From Novosphingobium resinovorum (lineage in GTDB: Bacteria; Pseudomonadota; Alphaproteobacteria; Sphingomonadales; Sphingomonadaceae): a stretch of DNA of 64,000 nucleotides. A model generated the notes under the pieces. It saw only the letters and a list, made by a program, of their open reading frames with translations, made no database searches and was not told the origin of the DNA. The translations under genes and the position numbers were made by a program. The number at the start of each line of letters is the position of its first letter. The first letter of the stretch is position 1. Location of the stretch: contig NZ_BSFC01000044.1 in the NCBI RefSeq assembly GCF_027922145.1, forward strand, positions 62,001 through 126,000, written 5' to 3'. Shown piece by piece: positions 52,750 through 61,434 of the stretch.

Positions 52750-52875
52750 AACCGCATGCGTCATTGGTCTCGCCCGAACGGTATTCCCGTCCTCCTGCGC
52801 GCCATGGCCTCTCGACCAAGTGTGTTGACGGCAGGTCCCGCGAAATGCGCGGGCGGCTACTCCCCAGATGACTGA
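52750..52875 (-). ncRNA. yybP-ykoY-family Mn2+ riboswitch
   Basis: On the minus strand the leader contains, in order, TCATCTGGGGAGTAGCC, a GC-rich hairpin (CCCGCGCATTTCGCGGG), GTCAACACACTTGG, a second stem, and GGGCGAGACCAATGACGCATG. These match the conserved blocks of the yybP-ykoY aptamer, including the GGGGAGUAG and GCGAGACCA loops that bind Mn2+. Further down, CGGGCGGA (52740-52733) can pair with TCCGCCCG just before the gene, a plausible expression switch. The downstream gene is a Mn-exporter family member, so Mn2+ would turn it on. Confidence 0.88.
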
Positions 52876-52910
52876 CCCGCGCTTACCGGTGTTTGCCGAC
52901 TTTGCAAAGG

Positions 52911-52946
52911 GCAAAAAGAAGGGCCCGGTCGCTGGGCGACCGGGCC
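52911..52946 (-). terminator. Rho-independent terminator of the lipoprotein-TonB receptor unit
   Basis: An 11-bp perfect stem (GGCCCGGTCGC with its inverse, 52922-52932 and 52936-52946) and a three-base loop are followed on the minus strand by TTCTTTTTGC. It lies 47 bases past the receptor stop. It separates this unit from the riboswitch leader, which begins about 36 bases further on. Confidence 0.82.
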
Positions 52947-52992
52947 ATGAGGTTGCCGTCGGGAGGGCAGGTGCCTCCCCGGAAAAGACGGC

Positions 52993-55668
52993 TTAGAAAG
53001 TGACCGAAGCCGAAAGCGAGAACACGCGGCCCACGTCGTACGTATTGACCTGGATGCGGCCGCCTTCGAAGTCTTGGTATTCCGAGTGTTTACGCCCCGT
53101 GAGGTTGCGCGCCTCGAACTTCAGTTCGACCTCTGTACCCGCCAGTTCGATGCCCTGGCGCGCCACGAAGTCGATCGTGAAGCCGGGGTTCTCGAAAATG
53201 TCGTTCTGGCCCGACTGATTGAGGCCGCGGCTCGTCACGCGCTTGCTGGCGTAGTTGAACAGGAAGGTCTGCTGCGAGAGCCCGTCCTGCTGCTCGAGGC
53301 CGAGCTGCACGTTGGCGATATGCTCCGACTGGCCGGTGAGCGGCGCGCCGTCGCGGAAGTAGTCGAGCGCATTGTTGGTCGAGGCGCCGTACACCGCCGT
53401 CGTGTCACCCTGCTTCACGCTGAGCTTGGACTTGGTGTAGGTGTAGTTCGCCGCCAGCAGCAGGCGGCGATCGGCGAAGAGGTCGAAGTATTTCTGCAGT
53501 TCGACTTCGGCACCGTATAGGTTGGCCGAGGGCGCGTTGGCATACGTCGTCACGAAGTCGCTGCCCGGACGGACCAGGAACGTTTCGATCGGGTTTTCCA
53601 GACGCTTGAAGAAGGCGCCGACCGAGACCTTGTCCTTCGTGCTCATGTAATACTCGAAACGCGCCTCGGCGTTGTAGAGCTGGCTGTCCTTCAGCAGCGG
53701 GTTACCGCGATAGCTGCGGTTGCTGTCGGGGTCGAAGAAGGTTTGATAGAGCAGCTCGCGGAATTGCGGGCGCGCGATCGTCTTCGAACCGTTGACGCGC
53801 AGCTGCATGCCCGGCTGCAGCTCGTACGTGAGCGTCAGTGCGGGTAGCCAGTATTCGCGTTCGAGGTTGGTATCGGGGATGGCCGTGCCGGTGGCAGCGA
53901 TGGGCACTACACCCGCGAACTGGGTGGCGTATTCCCAGCGTACGCCGAGATCGAAGCTGAGGGCGTCGGTGACCTGGCCGTTCAGCTTGGCATACCATGC
54001 ATGGTTGTTCAGCTTGGCGTCGAATACCGCACCGGCATAATCGATCTCGTTGGTCAGCAGGTGGTAGTCCACCGCCCCGTCGGTCGCCTGGTCGATGAAG
54101 AACATGCCGGGCTGGAACAGCACGTCCGGCCGCAGCAGGCCGAAGGTGCTGATCAGGCGCGTATCGCCCTGCGCACGGATCTGGAACGAGCGGCGCGAGG
54201 TACGGCGATCGTTGAGCTGGTAGGCATAGCCCACCGTGCCTTGCCAGCCCGCACCGAAGGTGTGCGACAAGTCGGCACCCGCCGACCAGACGTCTTCGTC
54301 GAGGTTCGAGAAGTCGACCGTCGCGTCACCCTGGTTGCCGCCGTCGAGGCGGTTGATGAACTGGTCGCCGTTGGTGCCGCTGTTGAGGCGGACGTATTGC
54401 AGCGAGATCTCGTAAGGCGCCTTGCGCTTGGAGTTGGCGTAGCCGCCGCGCACGTCCAGCTCGGTGTCGCTGCCCAGCTTGAACTCGCCCACCAGCTGGG
54501 TGTCCATCAGCTGACGCTCGTACCAGCCGGTATCCTGGTACAGGTAGTCGATCGTCGGCGTGGCGTTCTGGTAGCCCAGCGAAAGCGAGGCGCGCTTGAC
54601 CGTGTCGTGGATGTACACGTTGGTCCAGCGGATCTTGTTGTCGCCCCACTCGAGGCCGACGCCGAGCATGGCGTTGGCGACGATGCGGTTCTCGGTGACG
54701 ACTTGCTGGAAGTCCTGCTCGCGCGTGTCGTAGTCGAGACCGGCGATGCGCTGGGTGGTGATGTCCTTGGTCTGCAGCTTGTTCGAGTAGCTGGCCGCTC
54801 CGATCACGCCGAGGCGGACCTCCCCGATATCGGCGTAAGTACCCGCCGAAAGGCTGCCCGAGAAGTTGACCGGGAGGTGATCGTCCCTCTGGACCACGGC
54901 GTTGCGGCCGTTGAACAGCGTGCTGCCGATGGCGCGCGCCTGGTCGCTCGTGCCGTCGAGCAGGGTTCCGCTGCCGAGATAGTCCTTCATCTCGACGGAC
55001 TTGTTGCGGTTGCCGTTGTCGTAGCCCGTCCAGTCGGTCTTGCTGCCGTAGTAGGTGTAGCCGAGCTTGTTGGTCGTCTCGGTATCCCACGAGGCGCCGC
55101 CGCCGATCGTCAGGAACGGCTTGTCGGGCACGGCGCGGGTGGTCAGGTTGATGACGCCGCCGCCGAATTCGCCGGGGAAGTTCGCCGAGTAGCTCTTCTG
55201 GACGAGCGAGGAGGCGATGATGCTGGTGGGGAACAGGTCCAGCGGGACGACGCGCTTGAGCGGCTCGGGGCTGGGCAGCGGCGAGCCGTTGAGCAGGGCC
55301 AGCGAATAGCGATCGCCGAGGCCGCGCACATAGACGTAGCCGTTGCCGACCACCGAAAGGCCGGTCACGCGGCCGAGGGCGCCGGCGATGTCGCCTTCGC
55401 CGGTGCGCGCGATTTCCTCGTTCGAGAGGACCGAGACGACCTGCGGGGCATAGCGCTGCACATTGCGCGAGCGCTGGCCGGTGACGAGAATCTCGCCGCC
55501 CGGGATCGAGACGTCGGGGGCGTCGCCCTCTTCCGGATCCTGGTCGGCGGGCGCTGTGCTGCCGGTCGAGGTGTTGTCGGTCGTGGTGCTGTCCTGCGCC
55601 CATGCCATCGTTGGCATGGTCATCGCGCTGGAAAGCAGCAGCGCCGCTACGAGCCGCGGCTTGGTCAT
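52993..55668 (-). CDS. TonB-dependent outer-membrane receptor
   Basis: The 891-residue protein has a signal peptide (LLLSSAMTMPTMAWAQDS), an acidic linker, and a TonB box-like GGEILVTGQRSRN. The plug follows (VVSVLSNEEIARTGEGDIAG, VYVRGLGDRYSLALLNGSPL, GEFGGGVINLTTRAVP). The 22-strand barrel ends in the terminal-Phe strand VGRVFSLSASVTF. Barrel motifs such as TIARPQFRELLYQTFFDPDS are typical of the sphingomonad/Caulobacter group. It follows the lipoprotein gene by 92 bases on the same strand, and Pho-like half-sites precede the pair. The ligand is unknown; a phosphorus compound is an inference from context. Confidence 0.92.
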   Translation of the reverse strand: MTKPRLVAALLLSSAMTMPTMAWAQDSTTTDNTSTGSTAPADQDPEEGDAPDVSIPGGEILVTGQRSRNVQRYAPQVVSVLSNEEIARTGEGDIAGALGRVTGLSVVGNGYVYVRGLGDRYSLALLNGSPLPSPEPLKRVVPLDLFPTSIIASSLVQKSYSANFPGEFGGGVINLTTRAVPDKPFLTIGGGASWDTETTNKLGYTYYGSKTDWTGYDNGNRNKSVEMKDYLGSGTLLDGTSDQARAIGSTLFNGRNAVVQRDDHLPVNFSGSLSAGTYADIGEVRLGVIGAASYSNKLQTKDITTQRIAGLDYDTREQDFQQVVTENRIVANAMLGVGLEWGDNKIRWTNVYIHDTVKRASLSLGYQNATPTIDYLYQDTGWYERQLMDTQLVGEFKLGSDTELDVRGGYANSKRKAPYEISLQYVRLNSGTNGDQFINRLDGGNQGDATVDFSNLDEDVWSAGADLSHTFGAGWQGTVGYAYQLNDRRTSRRSFQIRAQGDTRLISTFGLLRPDVLFQPGMFFIDQATDGAVDYHLLTNEIDYAGAVFDAKLNNHAWYAKLNGQVTDALSFDLGVRWEYATQFAGVVPIAATGTAIPDTNLEREYWLPALTLTYELQPGMQLRVNGSKTIARPQFRELLYQTFFDPDSNRSYRGNPLLKDSQLYNAEARFEYYMSTKDKVSVGAFFKRLENPIETFLVRPGSDFVTTYANAPSANLYGAEVELQKYFDLFADRRLLLAANYTYTKSKLSVKQGDTTAVYGASTNNALDYFRDGAPLTGQSEHIANVQLGLEQQDGLSQQTFLFNYASKRVTSRGLNQSGQNDIFENPGFTIDFVARQGIELAGTEVELKFEARNLTGRKHSEYQDFEGGRIQVNTYDVGRVFSLSASVTF

Positions 55669-55760
55669 TTGGTGTCCCCCTAGAACAGAGAAATTGGATG
55701 CAAATGAGGGGACGGCCTTCGCGGACCGCCCCCCCTTTCGTTCGACTAAGGGCGGTTGCC

Positions 55761-57359
55761 TCAGGTGACCGGCAGGGCCGTGCAGGCGCTGTTCGAACCG
55801 AAGTTCGCGGTCGCGGTGTCGCAGGTCCAGCCGCGATACCAGATGTCGGCAGCGTCCTTGACGGCGCCGATGTAGGTTACGGCGTCGAAATAGCTCGAGA
55901 GCGACTTGATGTTGGCATAGGCCACCACACCGGCTTCGTTGGCGCCGTTCACGAACGTGCTCGCCAGCGTCGAGGTGAAGGCGGCGTTGTTGTTCGAACC
56001 GGCGTTGAAGGCGGCCTGGACGTCGGCGTTGGCGTAGCTGCCGGTGCCGAGGAACGCGCCCGAGCTGGCGCAGGTCATGACGACCGACTGCGCGGTCAGC
56101 GTCGCACGGGTGGCGGTGGTGCCGGTGCCGTTGACGCGGATGCACTCGTCCTGCGGCGCGTAGACCACACCGTTGACCAGGGTGAGGTCGGCGTTGCCGC
56201 GTGCGAAGATCGCCGCGTTGTTCGAGTTGTTGTTCACGCCGGTCTGGATGGCGGTGAAGTTGGCCACGACGGTGCGCTGGCGCGGCGTCTGGTCTTCGTT
56301 GTTGTTGCTGTCGACTTCCATCAGCGAGTCGCCGTCGGCCGCGCGCTGCGCGATGATGACGTACTGGAAGTTGCCCTGCAGGCCGGTGTCGATGTCGAGG
56401 CTGTCGTCGTCGGCGTTGACGGCGATGTAGTGCTTCATGTTGACCGCGCCGCCGAAGAATTCAGCGCCGTCGTCCGAGCTGTTCACGCTCTGGATGTATT
56501 CCAGCGTAGTGCCGGTGCCGGTGCCTTCGGTCGTCAGCGCCTGCAGTTCGGTGTTCGAACCCAGGACGTAGCCCGAGAAGCGGATCTGGACATACTTCAT
56601 GATGCCCGCGTTGTAGGTGTTGTCCTTGCCGCCAAAGACAGCCGGGTTGGCCGAACCTTCGGTGTCGCGCTCGCAGGTTCCGGCAGTGGTGGAACCGCCC
56701 GCGGTGCAGTCGGTGATGATGCCGCGGCCCATCAGCACGATGCCGCCCCAGCGGCCGTCGGTGGCTTCGGTCGCAGTGCCGCGCACGTTCTCGTACGTGG
56801 TGAAGATGATCGGCTGCGCGAGGGTACCCTCGGCGTTGATCTTGTTGCCGCGGTTGACCGCGAGCCATGCCGGGTCGGCGCCGTTCTGGCCGTAGACGAT
56901 CACGCCCGGCTCGATGGTGAGCGTGACGTTGGTGTCTGCGGTCAGCGAGCGGCCACCGCAGCTCAGCGTCGTGGTGGAGAACGGGGCACCCGTGGTCGGG
57001 GCGGTCAGGCCGCCGTCGCAGCCGACATCGACGCGGCCGTTCATGCGGTAGAGGACGCCGTCAACCTTGGGCAGCGTGGTGCTGGCGTCGATCAGCGAGG
57101 GCAGGGTGCAGACGCGCCAGGTGCCTTCCGGACCGCTGACGGTGCCGCTGTTGGTCAGGCCGCCGGTGGCGCCGATCGCCGGGCAGTCCGTCGCCGCCTC
57201 GACCAGGCCGGTGCCGGGGGTCGGAGTGGGGGTCGGCGTCGGATTGGTGATGTCGACATCGATCGAGCCGGCGCCCGGCGAGGAGATGTCGTCGGCGCCG
57301 CAGCCGGCGAGAGCGAGAGCGCTGCAGCCCATGAGCAGCAGACCGGAAATTTTCTTCAC
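55761..57359 (-). CDS. Predicted surface lipoprotein, parallel beta-helix type, paired with the TonB receptor
   Basis: The 532-residue protein has a lipoprotein signal (SALALAGC, Cys20), then a Thr-Pro repeat linker (NPTPTPTPTPG). The rest is Gly, Asn, Thr and Ala rich, with repeating strands and Asn ladders (VEVDSNNNEDQTP-like, GVNNNSNNAAIFA) typical of a right-handed beta-helix. Several cysteines (for example CERDTEG, CTAGG) could form disulfides. Homologous lipoproteins commonly sit beside TonB receptors in sphingomonads and Caulobacter. No catalytic motif is recognised. It is the promoter-proximal gene of the pair. It may capture the receptor's ligand at the cell surface. Confidence 0.78.
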   Translation of the reverse strand: MKKISGLLLMGCSALALAGCGADDISSPGAGSIDVDITNPTPTPTPTPGTGLVEAATDCPAIGATGGLTNSGTVSGPEGTWRVCTLPSLIDASTTLPKVDGVLYRMNGRVDVGCDGGLTAPTTGAPFSTTTLSCGGRSLTADTNVTLTIEPGVIVYGQNGADPAWLAVNRGNKINAEGTLAQPIIFTTYENVRGTATEATDGRWGGIVLMGRGIITDCTAGGSTTAGTCERDTEGSANPAVFGGKDNTYNAGIMKYVQIRFSGYVLGSNTELQALTTEGTGTGTTLEYIQSVNSSDDGAEFFGGAVNMKHYIAVNADDDSLDIDTGLQGNFQYVIIAQRAADGDSLMEVDSNNNEDQTPRQRTVVANFTAIQTGVNNNSNNAAIFARGNADLTLVNGVVYAPQDECIRVNGTGTTATRATLTAQSVVMTCASSGAFLGTGSYANADVQAAFNAGSNNNAAFTSTLASTFVNGANEAGVVAYANIKSLSSYFDAVTYIGAVKDAADIWYRGWTCDTATANFGSNSACTALPVT

Positions 57360-57459
57360 GATGAATCCCCCGTGTGTTCAGGCGTGTTCAGGTCGAACAG
57401 ATCGAACGGGGGCGATCACGATTCCGCCCCTCGCTGATCGAGGCCTCTAGGCCGCGCGA

Positions 57460-57518
57460 GTGACGCTTTGTTGGCATTACAATGACATTAATGTGCACTT
57501 ACACGACGGTGATGTGAC
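57460..57518 (-). promoter_or_regulatory. Series of Pho-box-like half-sites upstream of the lipoprotein-TonB pair
   Basis: On the minus strand, GTCAC, GTCGT, GCACA, GTCAT, GCCAA and GTCAC start at 57518, 57507, 57496, 57486, 57475 and 57464, with spacings 11, 11, 10, 11 and 11. The array ends about 100 bases before the lipoprotein ATG. Three of six match the GTCA core exactly and two are weak, so it is a candidate PhoB region. The rest of the 317-base gap (57360-57676) holds no gene. ATGAC (57594) and GTCAT (57605) form a small palindrome nearer the TPR gene. Confidence 0.5.
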
Positions 57519-57676
57519 GTTGCGAATTAGCCGCAGGTTAGCTGCCCATCGAGTCGGTGGTGATTTTTGCGATCACAGGTTGATTGCAGTTTTATGACAC
57601 TAGCGTCATTTTGTTGATGGGTGGCGATTTCCGGCAGACGATGACGGGGTCGACATAGTCCACGGGAGAAATCGCA

Positions 57677-58051
57677 ATGTCCCTTACCGCACTCGCCGCC
57701 GCCGTTCTGATGGGTCAGTCTGCGTTTTCGCTCGTCGTCGAGCGGCCGGCATCGCAGGCCCATGACGTCGCCTATGCGGAACTCGCCTCGGGCCGCACGC
57801 AGCAGGCGATCACCAAGCTCGAGGCCGACGGCGGCGCCAGGTCGGACGATCCGGCCACGCTCATCAACCTCGGGGCCGCCTATGCCCGCACCGGAATGAG
57901 CGGCAAGGCGCTGTCCGCCTTCCGCGCGGCGGTATCGACGCCGGTGCGCTACGATCTCGAACTGGCTGACGGAACCTGGGTCGATTCGCGCTTCGCGGCG
58001 CGGCGTGCGCTCAGCGGCCTGCTGGCGGCGAACCGCATGGCCTCACGCTGA
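57677..58051 (+). CDS. Small exported tetratricopeptide-repeat protein
   Basis: The 124-residue protein starts with a short hydrophobic N-terminus (MSLTALAAAVLMGQSAFSLV), which may act as a weak signal peptide. It then has about two TPR-like helical pairs: HDVAYAELASGRTQQAITKL and DDPATLINLGAAYARTGMSG with KALSAFRAAV. GGAG lies 13 bases before the ATG. It is divergent from the lipoprotein gene and precedes the type IV secretion genes by 285 bases. No function is recognised beyond a protein-interaction scaffold in the envelope. Confidence 0.65.
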   Translation: MSLTALAAAVLMGQSAFSLVVERPASQAHDVAYAELASGRTQQAITKLEADGGARSDDPATLINLGAAYARTGMSGKALSAFRAAVSTPVRYDLELADGTWVDSRFAARRALSGLLAANRMASR

Positions 58052-58234
58052 CATCCGGTTTCCGGCGGGGATGAGGGGGCGTTCCGAAAGGGGCGCCCCT
58101 TTTCCTCGCCCTCTCCCGATCATTGGCTCGACGATCCCCGGTGCACAAGCCGGGTCCTTCGAGGTCGCAGCAGCCACGACGGCGTCCCCATATGTATAAA
58201 GCCAGTCGCCGCGTGGCTGCCCTGAAATAAAACC

Positions 58235-58302
58235 GTCATCCGTTCATCATCTGCGACGAGATTTGCGACGGCTTGGCAGCACTGTCGTCACACACCTGTC
58301 AT
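58235..58302 (+). promoter_or_regulatory. Pho-box-like half-site pairs upstream of the type IV secretion genes
   Basis: GTCAC (58287) and GTCAT (58298) are 11 bases apart on the plus strand and end 33 bases before virB2. A second pair, GTCAT (58235) and ATCAT (58246), is also 11 apart. Only two repeats exist in each set and the sets are out of phase with each other, so PhoB binding is tentative. The remaining gap (58052-58335) shows nothing else I can name. Confidence 0.35.
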
Positions 58303-58335
58303 CCTGCTAGCGCACTGCGCGCTCATACGGAGGGT

Positions 58336-58680
58336 ATGGTGATTCGATACGCACATCTTCGCAGCCGTTTCGCGCGCTGCTTCTACGCAGTTTCAGCCGT
58401 GGTCGCGGCCCAGCTTTCGCCTTCGCTGGCCCATGCTCAGGCCGTTGCGGCCGATCCTGCCGGTTCCGGCCCCATCGTCGCGGCACTCGGCTGGCTGCAG
58501 GGTACGCTGCTCGGCAACGTGGCGACCGCGGTTGCCGTCATGGCGGTGGCGGCCGTCGGTTTCATGATGCTGACCGGCCGGATGAACTGGCGCTTCGGCG
58601 CGACCGTGATCATCGGCGTGTTCATCCTGTTCGGCGCGGGTGCGATCGTGACCGGCATCCAGTCGGCGGCAGTGGGCTGA
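58336..58680 (+). CDS. virB2: VirB2/TrbC-family pilin subunit
   Basis: The product of about 114 residues has a long pilin-type signal (FYAVSAVVAAQLSPSLAHAQ). Two strongly hydrophobic helices follow: LGNVATAVAVMAVAAVGFMM, then a short basic loop (TGRMNWRFG) and ATVIIGVFILFGAGAIVTGI. This is the VirB2/TrbC pattern. GGAGGG sits one base before the ATG, an unusually short gap; a GTG one codon later (58339) has better spacing. It opens the type IV secretion cluster. Confidence 0.88.
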   Translation: MVIRYAHLRSRFARCFYAVSAVVAAQLSPSLAHAQAVAADPAGSGPIVAALGWLQGTLLGNVATAVAVMAVAAVGFMMLTGRMNWRFGATVIIGVFILFGAGAIVTGIQSAAVG

Positions 58681-58698
58681 GCGCATGAGCCCGATCCT

Positions 58699-58980
58699 AT
58701 GACTTTGGCCCGCTATCCGGTTCACCGCGCGCTGACCCGCCCGCAGATGTTCGCGGGCGTGACTTACAGCTTTTTCATTATCAATTTCGCCGTGGTGACC
58801 GAGATATTCCTCATCACCAAGAGCTTCTGGACGCTGCCGGTCATGCTGGTGATCCACGGCATCGGCTATCTCGCGTGCCTGCGCGAGCCGCGGGTGTTCG
58901 ATCTGTGGATCGCCAAGGTCAGCAAGTGCCCGCGCGTCGCCAACTGGCAGCGCTGGGGCTGCAACAGCTACGCGCCGTAA
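58699..58980 (+). CDS. virB3: VirB3, type IV secretion inner-membrane protein
   Basis: The 93-residue protein has the VirB3 layout: a polar N-terminus (YPVHRALTRPQMFAGVTYSF) and two adjacent hydrophobic segments (SFFIINFAVVTEIFLI and LPVMLVIHGIGYLACL). A short cytoplasmic tail beginning REPRVFDLW follows, typical of the family. It normally works with VirB4 at the inner membrane. It lies between virB2 and virB4, 31 bases before the latter. Confidence 0.88.
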   Translation: MTLARYPVHRALTRPQMFAGVTYSFFIINFAVVTEIFLITKSFWTLPVMLVIHGIGYLACLREPRVFDLWIAKVSKCPRVANWQRWGCNSYAP

Positions 58981-59011
58981 GCGACTGCGTGCGCGGGGGA
59001 CGACAGTTTTT

Positions 59012-61429
59012 ATGGCCAAGAGCTTCAAATCGCCGTTGAAGGGCTGGGGAGCCAAGGAAGTGCTCGCCGGCGACCGCCTGCCTTACGCCGGGCTCGTGGA
59101 CGATAACGTCGTGCGCCTGCGCGACGGCTCGGTCATGCTCTCGCTCATGGTGCCCGGCCTCGCGTTCGAGACCGCCGACAGCGACGAACTCAACGCTCAT
59201 GTCGCCACGCGCGAGGTGCTGCTGCGCTCATCGCTCGATGCGCGCTTCGTGCTCTATCACCACGTCATCCGCCGCCGCGTCGAGATCGAGATGGCGGCGC
59301 AGTTCGACGATCCGCTCGCCGCGCATATCGACGCGCGCTGGCGGGCGCGCACGGGTTCGGGCGCGCTGTTCGTCAACGACCAGTTCATTACCCTGGTGCG
59401 CCGTCCGGCGCGCGGCAAGGCGGGCTGGGCGGACAAGCTCAGCCGCTTCATGAAGAACAAGGGTGCGGAAAACGCCGAGGTCGATCCTGGCGACGTTCGA
59501 GCGCTCAAGGCCGCAGCTGCGGCGATGGTCGCCTCGCTTGGCGCCTATGGAGCGCGCCTGCTGGGCGACTACGATGCGCCTGCGGGCCGCTGCTCGGAAG
59601 TGCTCGAACTGCTCTCGGCGCTCTACAACGGCGAGATGCGCCCGGTGCGTCGTCCCTCGGACGAGACCGACATCGGCCACATGCTGCCTTACCGCCGCGT
59701 CAGCTTCGGCATGGACGCGCTGGAACTGCGCGGGGCGACCGGCGGTACCTTCGGCTCGATCGTTTCCCTGAAGGACTATCCCGATTCGACTGCGCCGGGC
59801 CTCACCGACGCACTGCTGCGCCTGCCTTGCGAAATGGTGCTGACCGAAACATACGCTCCGGCCGACCGCCAGATCGCGCGCGAACGCATCGACCTCTCGA
59901 TCCGCCGCCTGCGCAGCGCCGATGAGGAAGCAGTGGCCGAGCGCCGCGAAATGTCCGCCGCGCGCGATGCGCTGGGCACCGGCTCGGTCGGTTTCGGCGA
60001 TCATCACCTCTCGGTTCTGGTCCGCGCCGATTCGCTCGATGCGCTGGACGAGGTTACCGCGATGTGCGCCGCCTCGCTGGCCGATGCGGGCGCCGTCGCG
60101 GTGCGCGAGGAAGTGAACCTCGAACCCGCGTTCTGGGGCCAGCTTCCCGGCAACGAGAGCTTCATCGTGCGCCGCGCGCTGATCTCCAGCGCCAACATGG
60201 CCTGTTTCGGCTCCTTGCACGGTTTCGCGATGGGGCAGGCGAGCGGCAATCACTGGGGCGACGCGGTCACGCTGCTGTCCACCACCAGCTCGACGCCGTT
60301 CTTCTTCAACTTCCACCAGGGCGACCTCGGTAACTTCACCGTCATCGGTCCGTCGGGTTCGGGTAAAACGGTCGTCATGAACTTCCTCGCCGCGCAGGCG
60401 CAGAAGTTCGGCCCTCGCACCATCCTGTTCGACAAGGACCGCGGCGCCGAAGTGTTCCTGCGCGGTATCGGCGGCACCTACAGCCGCGTCGCGGCGGGCC
60501 ATCCGACGGGGTTCAACCCGCTCGCGCTGCCCGATACCGCCCACAACCGCGCCTTCCTGCGCGACTGGCTCGGTGTCCTGCTCGCAGCCAAGGGACCGGA
60601 AGAACTCTCGACGATCGCCAGTGCGGTCGACGCGGCCTATCACAACGATCCGTCGCTGCGCCGCCTCTCGCACTTCCGCGAGCTGCTGGCGGGCGCGCGC
60701 CGTCCGGAACCGGGCGACCTCGCCTCACGCCTCGACGCCTGGCTGCAGGGCGGCGAGCATGGCTGGCTGTTCGACAACCAGCACGACCGTCTGGACCTGA
60801 GCCAGCGCGTGCTCGGCTTCGACATGACCGCGCTGCTGGAAAGCCCGCGCCTGCGCACGCCGGTCATGATGTACCTGTTCCACCGCATCGACGAGCGCCT
60901 CGACGGCGAGCCGACGATGATCCTGATCGACGAGGGTTGGAAGGCGCTCGACGATGAGGTCTTCGCCGCGCGTATCCGCGACTGGCTCAAGACGCTGCGC
61001 AAGCGCAACGCGCTGGTCGGCTTCGCGACCCAGTCGGCGCGCGACGCGCTGGATTCGAAGATCGCCACCGCCCTTGTCGAGCAGACCGCGACGATGGTGT
61101 TCATGCCCAATTCGCGTGCGCGGGCCGAAGATTATTGCGAGGGCTTCGGCCTGTCGCAGCACGAACTCGACGTCATCCGCACGCTGCCCGCGCATTCGCG
61201 CTGCTTCCTGATCCGCCAGTCGGACTCCTCGGTGGTGGTCCGCCTCGACCTTTCGGGCATGCCCGAGGTGCTCACCGTCCTGTCGGGCCGCGAGAGCACC
61301 GTGCGCAAGCTCGACACCCTGCGCGAACGCTACGGCGATGCGCCGGAAAGCTGGTATCCGGTGCTCACCGGCATGCAGTGGCCGGGGGAACTGGACGAAG
61401 ACGCGCCCTGGACGGCGGCGGCGGAGTAA
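59012..61429 (+). CDS. virB4: VirB4 ATPase of the type IV secretion system
   Basis: The 805-residue protein is the conserved T4SS motor. Walker A is GPSGSGKTVVMNF (residues 446-458). The Walker B region is PTMILIDEGWKALDDEVFAA, followed by the conserved GFATQSARDALDSKIATALV. The N-terminal CagE/TrbE/VirB4 domain includes NESFIVRRALISSANMACFG and FHQGDLGNFTVIGPSG. It energises pilus assembly and substrate transfer at the inner membrane. VirB6 begins five bases after the stop. Confidence 0.95.
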   Translation: MAKSFKSPLKGWGAKEVLAGDRLPYAGLVDDNVVRLRDGSVMLSLMVPGLAFETADSDELNAHVATREVLLRSSLDARFVLYHHVIRRRVEIEMAAQFDDPLAAHIDARWRARTGSGALFVNDQFITLVRRPARGKAGWADKLSRFMKNKGAENAEVDPGDVRALKAAAAAMVASLGAYGARLLGDYDAPAGRCSEVLELLSALYNGEMRPVRRPSDETDIGHMLPYRRVSFGMDALELRGATGGTFGSIVSLKDYPDSTAPGLTDALLRLPCEMVLTETYAPADRQIARERIDLSIRRLRSADEEAVAERREMSAARDALGTGSVGFGDHHLSVLVRADSLDALDEVTAMCAASLADAGAVAVREEVNLEPAFWGQLPGNESFIVRRALISSANMACFGSLHGFAMGQASGNHWGDAVTLLSTTSSTPFFFNFHQGDLGNFTVIGPSGSGKTVVMNFLAAQAQKFGPRTILFDKDRGAEVFLRGIGGTYSRVAAGHPTGFNPLALPDTAHNRAFLRDWLGVLLAAKGPEELSTIASAVDAAYHNDPSLRRLSHFRELLAGARRPEPGDLASRLDAWLQGGEHGWLFDNQHDRLDLSQRVLGFDMTALLESPRLRTPVMMYLFHRIDERLDGEPTMILIDEGWKALDDEVFAARIRDWLKTLRKRNALVGFATQSARDALDSKIATALVEQTATMVFMPNSRARAEDYCEGFGLSQHELDVIRTLPAHSRCFLIRQSDSSVVVRLDLSGMPEVLTVLSGRESTVRKLDTLRERYGDAPESWYPVLTGMQWPGELDEDAPWTAAAE

Positions 61430-61434
61430 GCCTC

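Noticed and set aside
54001..57437. Long plus-strand frames opposite the TonB receptor and lipoprotein
   Set aside because: The products are Val/Asp/Gly/Arg-rich with no domain; the minus-strand genes have signal peptides and family motifs.
57594..57609. ATGAC/GTCAT palindrome as a Pho box for the TPR gene
   Set aside because: The half-sites face each other instead of repeating in tandem, so the PhoB arrangement is not met.
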